In this document: positions 60,320-64,000 of the stretch, one piece after another
Numbering within the stretch: the stretch's first letter is position 1
Layout of the letters: each line of letters starts with the position of its first letter
Assembly: GCA_050516505.1 (NCBI GenBank)
Contig: CP191518.1
Coordinates: 1,736,001-1,800,000, forward strand
Direction of reading: 5' to 3'
Length of the DNA: 64,000 bases
DNA from: Scandinavium ludwigii_A
GTDB lineage: Bacteria; Pseudomonadota; Gammaproteobacteria; Enterobacterales; Enterobacteriaceae
Notes under the pieces: model-generated
Told to the model about the DNA's origin: nothing
Databases searched by the model: none
The model's input: the letters and a program-made list of their open reading frames with translations, nothing else
Program-made: the position numbers and the translations under genes

Positions 60320-62368
60320 ATGAACAATTTTTTTAAGGTCACCGCGCTCGCTGGCATGCTAGTAATAGCAGGCCAGTCGTTCGCCGTGGACGATATTACG
60401 CGTGCTAACCAGATTCCAGTTCTTAAGGAAGAGGCCCAGCATGCAACGGTAAGCGAGCGTGTAACGTCTCGCTTCACCCGTTCTCATTACCGCCAGTTCG
60501 ATCTCGACAACGCGTTCTCGGCGAAAATTTTCGACCGTTTCCTTAACCTCCTGGACTACAGCCACAACGTGCTGCTGGCCAGCGATGTTTCCCAGTATGA
60601 TGCGCGTAAATCGCAGGTCGGTGACGAACTGCGCAGTGGCAAACTGGATGTTTTCTACGATCTTTATAATCTGGCGCAAAAACGCCGCTTTGAGCGCTAT
60701 CAATACGCGCTGAAAGTGCTTGAGCGTCCGATGGATTTTACCGGCAACGACACCTTCAATCTTGACCGCACCAAAACGCCGTGGCCAAAAGATGAAGCCG
60801 AGCTGAATGCGCTGTGGGATGGCAAAGTCAAATATGACGAGCTGAGCCTTAAGCTTGCCGGTAAAGACGAAAAAGAAATTCGTGAAACGCTGACCCGTCG
60901 CTATAAGTTCGCGATTCGCCGTCTGGCTCAGACCAACAGCGAAGACGTGTTTTCTTTAGCGATGACCGCGTTTGCACACGAAATCGATCCGCACACCAAT
61001 TACCTTTCCCCGCGTAACACCGAACAATTCAATACCGAAATGAGCCTTTCTCTGGAAGGTATCGGCGCGGTGCTGCAAATGGACGACGACTACACCATGA
61101 TTAATTCCATGGTGGCAGGCGGTCCTGCGGCGAAGAGCAAAGCCATTAGCGTTGGCGATCGTATCGTCGGCGTTGGCCAAGCGGGTAAAGGAATGGTTGA
61201 TGTTATCGGCTGGCGTCTGGATGACGTTGTCGCCCTGATCAAAGGGCCGAAGGGCAGCAAAGTGCGCCTCGAAATTCTGCCTGCCGGTAAAGGCACCAAA
61301 ACCCGCACCATCACGCTGACTCGCGAGCGCATCCGCCTCGAAGACCGCGCTGTGAAGATGTCGGTGAAAAACGTCGGCAAAGAGAAAGTTGGCGTGCTGG
61401 ATATCCCAGGTTTCTACGTGGGCCTGACCGATGATGTGAAGGTGCAGCTGCAGAAACTGGAAAAACAAAACGTCACCAGCGTCGTTATCGATCTGCGTAG
61501 CAACGGCGGCGGTGCACTGACCGAAGCGGTTTCGCTTTCTGGTCTGTTTATCCCGTCTGGCCCGGTTGTGCAGGTGCGTGATAACAATGGCAAGGTACGC
61601 GAAGACAGCGATACCGACGGCGTTGTGTATTACAAAGGCCCGCTGGTGGTGCTGGTTGACCGATTCAGTGCGTCTGCATCTGAAATCTTCGCGGCCGCTA
61701 TGCAGGACTATGGTCGTGCGCTGATTGTCGGTGAACCTACCTTCGGTAAAGGCACCGTGCAGCAGTATCGCTCCCTGAACCGCATCTACGATCAGATGCT
61801 GCGCCCTGAGTGGCCAGCGCTGGGTTCTGTGCAGTACACCATTCAGAAGTTCTACCGCATCAACGGCGGCAGTACTCAACGTAAAGGTGTAACGCCGGAT
61901 ATCATGATGCCAACCGGCAACGAAGAGACGGAAACCGGCGAGAAGTTTGAAGATAACGCTCTGCCGTGGGACAGCATCAATGCGGCGACCTTCGTCAAAA
62001 CGGGCGATATGATGCCGTTTGGTCCTGAGCTGCTGAAAGACCACAATGACCGTATCGCAAAAGATCCGGAATTCCAGTACATCGCCAAAGATATTGCCCG
62101 TTTCAATGCGCTGAAAGAGCGCCGCAATATCGCCTCACTGAATTACGCACAGCGTGAGAAAGAGAATGAGGAAGACGACGCGACGCGCCTGGCCCGCATC
62201 AACGATCGTTATAAACGTGAAGGCAAGCCACCGCTGAAGAAACTGGACGACCTGCCGAAGGATTATCAGGAGCCCGACCCGTATCTGGATGAGACGGTCC
62301 ATATCGCTAATGACCTGGCGAAAATGGAAAAAGACCGGCCCGCGGTAACACCAACCGCCAGCAAATAA
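60320..62368 (+). CDS. prc: Carboxy-terminal processing protease Prc (Tsp)
   Basis: 682 residues with a signal peptide (MNNFFKVTALAGMLVIAGQSFA). A PDZ domain (GAVLQMDDDYTMINSMVAGGPAAKS) precedes the protease core with catalytic Ser in RFSASASEIFAAAM and Lys in GEPTFGKGTVQ. It degrades periplasmic proteins with nonpolar C termini and, with NlpI, controls murein hydrolases such as MepS. GGAGG precedes the ATG. It ends in a strong terminator. Confidence 0.98.
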   Translation: MNNFFKVTALAGMLVIAGQSFAVDDITRANQIPVLKEEAQHATVSERVTSRFTRSHYRQFDLDNAFSAKIFDRFLNLLDYSHNVLLASDVSQYDARKSQVGDELRSGKLDVFYDLYNLAQKRRFERYQYALKVLERPMDFTGNDTFNLDRTKTPWPKDEAELNALWDGKVKYDELSLKLAGKDEKEIRETLTRRYKFAIRRLAQTNSEDVFSLAMTAFAHEIDPHTNYLSPRNTEQFNTEMSLSLEGIGAVLQMDDDYTMINSMVAGGPAAKSKAISVGDRIVGVGQAGKGMVDVIGWRLDDVVALIKGPKGSKVRLEILPAGKGTKTRTITLTRERIRLEDRAVKMSVKNVGKEKVGVLDIPGFYVGLTDDVKVQLQKLEKQNVTSVVIDLRSNGGGALTEAVSLSGLFIPSGPVVQVRDNNGKVREDSDTDGVVYYKGPLVVLVDRFSASASEIFAAAMQDYGRALIVGEPTFGKGTVQQYRSLNRIYDQMLRPEWPALGSVQYTIQKFYRINGGSTQRKGVTPDIMMPTGNEETETGEKFEDNALPWDSINAATFVKTGDMMPFGPELLKDHNDRIAKDPEFQYIAKDIARFNALKERRNIASLNYAQREKENEEDDATRLARINDRYKREGKPPLKKLDDLPKDYQEPDPYLDETVHIANDLAKMEKDRPAVTPTASK

Positions 62369-62374
62369 ACCCCC

Positions 62375-62407
62375 AACAGGCACAATCAATTGTGCCTGTT
62401 TTTTTTC
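62375..62407 (+). terminator. Terminator of proQ-prc
   Basis: 12-bp stem AACAGGCACAAT / ATTGTGCCTGTT with a minimal loop, then TTTTTT, six bases after the stop. Confidence 0.92.
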
Positions 62408-62484
62408 CTTTCTCAAGCGTGCGTCAGCGAGATAACACGCAATGTAAAGTTGTGTTTTTCTCGTGACTTAGCGACCTCTGATAG

Positions 62485-62507
62485 TTGAAAATTAACGTAA
62501 GACCCAT
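62485..62507 (+). promoter_or_regulatory. Sigma-32-like promoter of htpX
   Basis: TTGAAA at 62485-62490 and CCCAT at 62503-62507, 12 bases apart, resemble the heat-shock pattern CTTGAA / CCCCAT. htpX is a heat-shock and Cpx gene in E. coli. A dyad ACCCATA / TATGGGT overlaps the -10. Confidence 0.5.
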
Positions 62508-62560
62508 ACCATATGGGTAATCGCATAGTGCGTTTTGTTACAACGAGGTTAAAGAAAATT

Positions 62561-63442
62561 ATGATGCGAATCGCGCTCTTCCTGATGACCAACCTGGCGG
62601 TTATGGTCGTGTTTGGGCTGGTGCTAAGCCTGACAGGAATTCAGTCTAGCAGCATGACGGGCCTGCTTATCATGGCGCTGCTTTTCGGTTTTGGTGGCTC
62701 GATTGTGTCGCTATTAATGTCGAAATGGATGGCGCTGAAATCGGTAGGCGGTGAGGTGATCGAACAGCCGCGCAATGAAACTGAGCGCTGGCTGATGAAC
62801 ACCGTTGCACAGCAGTCCCGTCAGGCGGGTATTGCGATGCCACAGGTTGCGGTGTATCACGCGCCAGATATCAACGCCTTCGCGACCGGGGCACGCCGTG
62901 ATGCGTCGCTGGTTGCCGTGAGTACGGGCCTGTTGCAGAACATGAGCCGTGACGAGGCCGAAGCCGTTATCGCGCACGAAATCAGCCACATCGCCAACGG
63001 TGACATGGTGACCATGACCCTGATTCAGGGCATCGTGAACACCTTTGTTATCTTTATTTCTCGCGTTATCGCGCAAATTGCAGCCGGTTTCCTGGGCGGC
63101 AACCGCGATGAAGGTGAAAGCAGCAACGGTAATCCGCTGATTTACTTTGCGGTAGCGACCGTGCTGGAACTGGTATTTGGTATTCTCGCCAGCATCATCA
63201 CCATGTGGTTCTCCCGTCATCGTGAGTTCCACGCTGATGCCGGTTCTGCCAGATTGGTGGGTCGCGAGAAAATGATTGCGGCGCTTCAGCGCCTGAAAAC
63301 CAGCTACGAGCCGCAGGAAGCCAGCAGCATGATGGCGTTTTGTATCAACGGTAAAGCGAAATCAATGAGCGAACTGTTCATGACGCACCCACCGCTGGAC
63401 AAACGTATCGAAGCGCTGCGCAGCGGCGAGTATCTGAAATAA
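62561..63442 (+). CDS. htpX: Membrane zinc metalloprotease HtpX
   Basis: 293 residues from ATG 62561, the E. coli start and length. M48 family: HEISH zinc motif in AVIAHEISHIANGDMV, third ligand region REFHADAGSA. Membrane helices at the N terminus and in the middle anchor it. With FtsH it degrades misfolded inner-membrane proteins. GAGG lies somewhat far upstream. Confidence 0.97.
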   Translation: MMRIALFLMTNLAVMVVFGLVLSLTGIQSSSMTGLLIMALLFGFGGSIVSLLMSKWMALKSVGGEVIEQPRNETERWLMNTVAQQSRQAGIAMPQVAVYHAPDINAFATGARRDASLVAVSTGLLQNMSRDEAEAVIAHEISHIANGDMVTMTLIQGIVNTFVIFISRVIAQIAAGFLGGNRDEGESSNGNPLIYFAVATVLELVFGILASIITMWFSRHREFHADAGSARLVGREKMIAALQRLKTSYEPQEASSMMAFCINGKAKSMSELFMTHPPLDKRIEALRSGEYLK

Positions 63443-63468
63443 CAAATTCACAGCACGACCCTTAAAGC

Positions 63469-63496
63469 AAAGCGCCTCTTAGAGGCGCTTTTTTTA
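63469..63496. terminator. Bidirectional terminator between htpX and yebQ
   Basis: 10-bp stem AAAGCGCCTC / GAGGCGCTTT with a 3-base loop and TTTT following on plus. The converging yebQ stop is eight bases away. Confidence 0.88.
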
Positions 63497-63504
63497 TGCC
63501 CGGA

Positions 63505-64000
63505 TCAGGATACAGCGCGAGGCTGGGTGACGCGAAGGCCACTGATGATGGCGGCGATAACCGCGAGGGAACCTGCCAGTAAAAGTGAAGTGTGCGTCCC
63601 GTGCGTGCCGAACAGGTTAAACAACAATGCGACCAGCGCCGCACCGGTACTTTGTCCGAGCAGACGGGCGGTGCCTAACATTCCGCTAGCACCACCGCTA
63701 CGATTACGCGGCGCAGACGACACAATGGTGTGGTTGTTTGGCGACTGGAACAAACCAAAACCGGCACCACATAGCATCATGCGCCAAACGATGTCGATGT
63801 CCTGTGGCGAGGAGGGAAGAAGTGCCAACGCAAACAGCCCGCATGCCATCACCGCCAGGCCCAGAGCACCGAGGAAACCGGCGTGGACCTTTTCGATGAG
63901 ATAGCCCGCAATCGGGGCCATGACCATGGTAGCCAATGGCCACGGCGTCAGCAGCAGACCGGTTTCAACTTCGCTGCGGCCCACGACCGATTGCAGAAAG
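63505..64000 (-). CDS. yebQ: MFS transporter YebQ (C-terminal part, 5' end outside window)
   Basis: The frame is open to the window edge, reading FLQSVVGRSEVETGLLLTPWPLATMVMAPIAGYLIEK and ending VTQPRAVS, about 165 residues of the C-terminal half. It has the DHA2-type drug exporter pattern, with several hydrophobic segments and GFGLFQSPNNHTIVSSAPRNRSGGASGMLGTARLLGQS. The substrate is not established. In E. coli kdgR lies immediately beyond this gene. Confidence 0.93.
   Translation of the reverse strand, partial: FLQSVVGRSEVETGLLLTPWPLATMVMAPIAGYLIEKVHAGFLGALGLAVMACGLFALALLPSSPQDIDIVWRMMLCGAGFGLFQSPNNHTIVSSAPRNRSGGASGMLGTARLLGQSTGAALVALLFNLFGTHGTHTSLLLAGSLAVIAAIISGLRVTQPRAVS

Noticed and set aside
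60956..62044. 362-codon open frame on minus, opposite prc
   Set aside because: Antisense shadow of prc, same compositional bias as the other reverse frames.
1..64000. CRISPR arrays, tRNA or rRNA genes, transposases, integrases
   Set aside because: None seen on reading the intergenic regions and translations; all gaps are short or explained by listed signals.

Overview
The window is a stretch of enterobacterial chromosome. Read left to right it follows the E. coli K-12 order from cheR/cheZ to htpX/yebQ almost gene for gene, with protein identities high enough to name most genes directly. Several E. coli genes are missing at their expected places (yecT, torYZ, yebB, yebG) and three accessory blocks are inserted. 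GC-rich codon use, a rhiTN-type locus and a fimbrial operon beside flhB suggest an Enterobacter/Lelliottia/Leclercia-like member of the Enterobacteriaceae rather than E. coli or Salmonella. The genus is an inference.

Layout. 1-2.7 kb: end of the chemotaxis operon (cheR partial, cheB, cheY, cheZ). 2.7-7.9 kb, minus strand: a compact four-gene chaperone/usher fimbrial operon (major subunit, chaperone, usher, tip adhesin) wedged between cheZ and flhB. 8.3-11.9 kb: flhBAE, flagellar export. 12-15.9 kb: accessory block with a KdgR-type operator, a rhamnogalacturonide transporter/hydrolase pair (rhiTN) and a divergent LpxA paralogue. 15.9-26.5 kb: argS, yecM, cutC with the sigma-E sRNA MicL in its 3' end, cmoBA, yecN, yecE, yecD, aspS, nudB, yebC. 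26.5-33.8 kb: ruvC, LexA-controlled ruvAB, znuBC/znuA around a Zur site, mepM, lpxM. 33.9-42.1 kb: central carbon metabolism (pykA, hexR, zwf, edd, eda) and purT with a perfect PurR box. 42.3-49.2 kb: yebF, yebE, ptrB, exoX, yobB, holE, the copper-related yobA-yebZ-yebY, and the sRNA SdsR. 49.2-52.1 kb: AT-rich accessory block (GT17-like glycosyltransferase, an unlisted 47-aa membrane peptide, a VirK/YbjX protein) lying between sdsR and pphA, which are neighbours in E. coli. 52.2-64 kb: pphA, yebW, yebV, rsmF, letB, letA, msrC, proQ, prc, htpX and the C-terminal part of yebQ.

How the parts work together. Swimming genes (che, flh) enclose an adhesion operon transcribed in the opposite direction, sharing a terminator region with cheZ and a 437-bp divergent control region with flhB. 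The rhiTN pair would feed pectin-derived sugars toward the Entner-Doudoroff enzymes (edd, eda) encoded 24 kb away, and its KdgR-like operator links it to the KdgR regulon. Envelope maintenance is strongly represented: MicL, MepM, LpxM, LetAB, Prc, HtpX.

The most unusual observations are: (i) the LpxA paralogue has changed its acyl-ruler and phosphate-binding positions; (ii) a roughly 100-bp interspersed repeat has been captured in frame as a 41-codon N-terminal extension of yecE; (iii) a 47-aa single-span membrane peptide with its own promoter, leader hairpin and distant terminator sits inside the sdsR-pphA insertion; (iv) the fimbrial operon interrupts the che-flh array. No CRISPR array, tRNA, rRNA, transposase or integrase was found.
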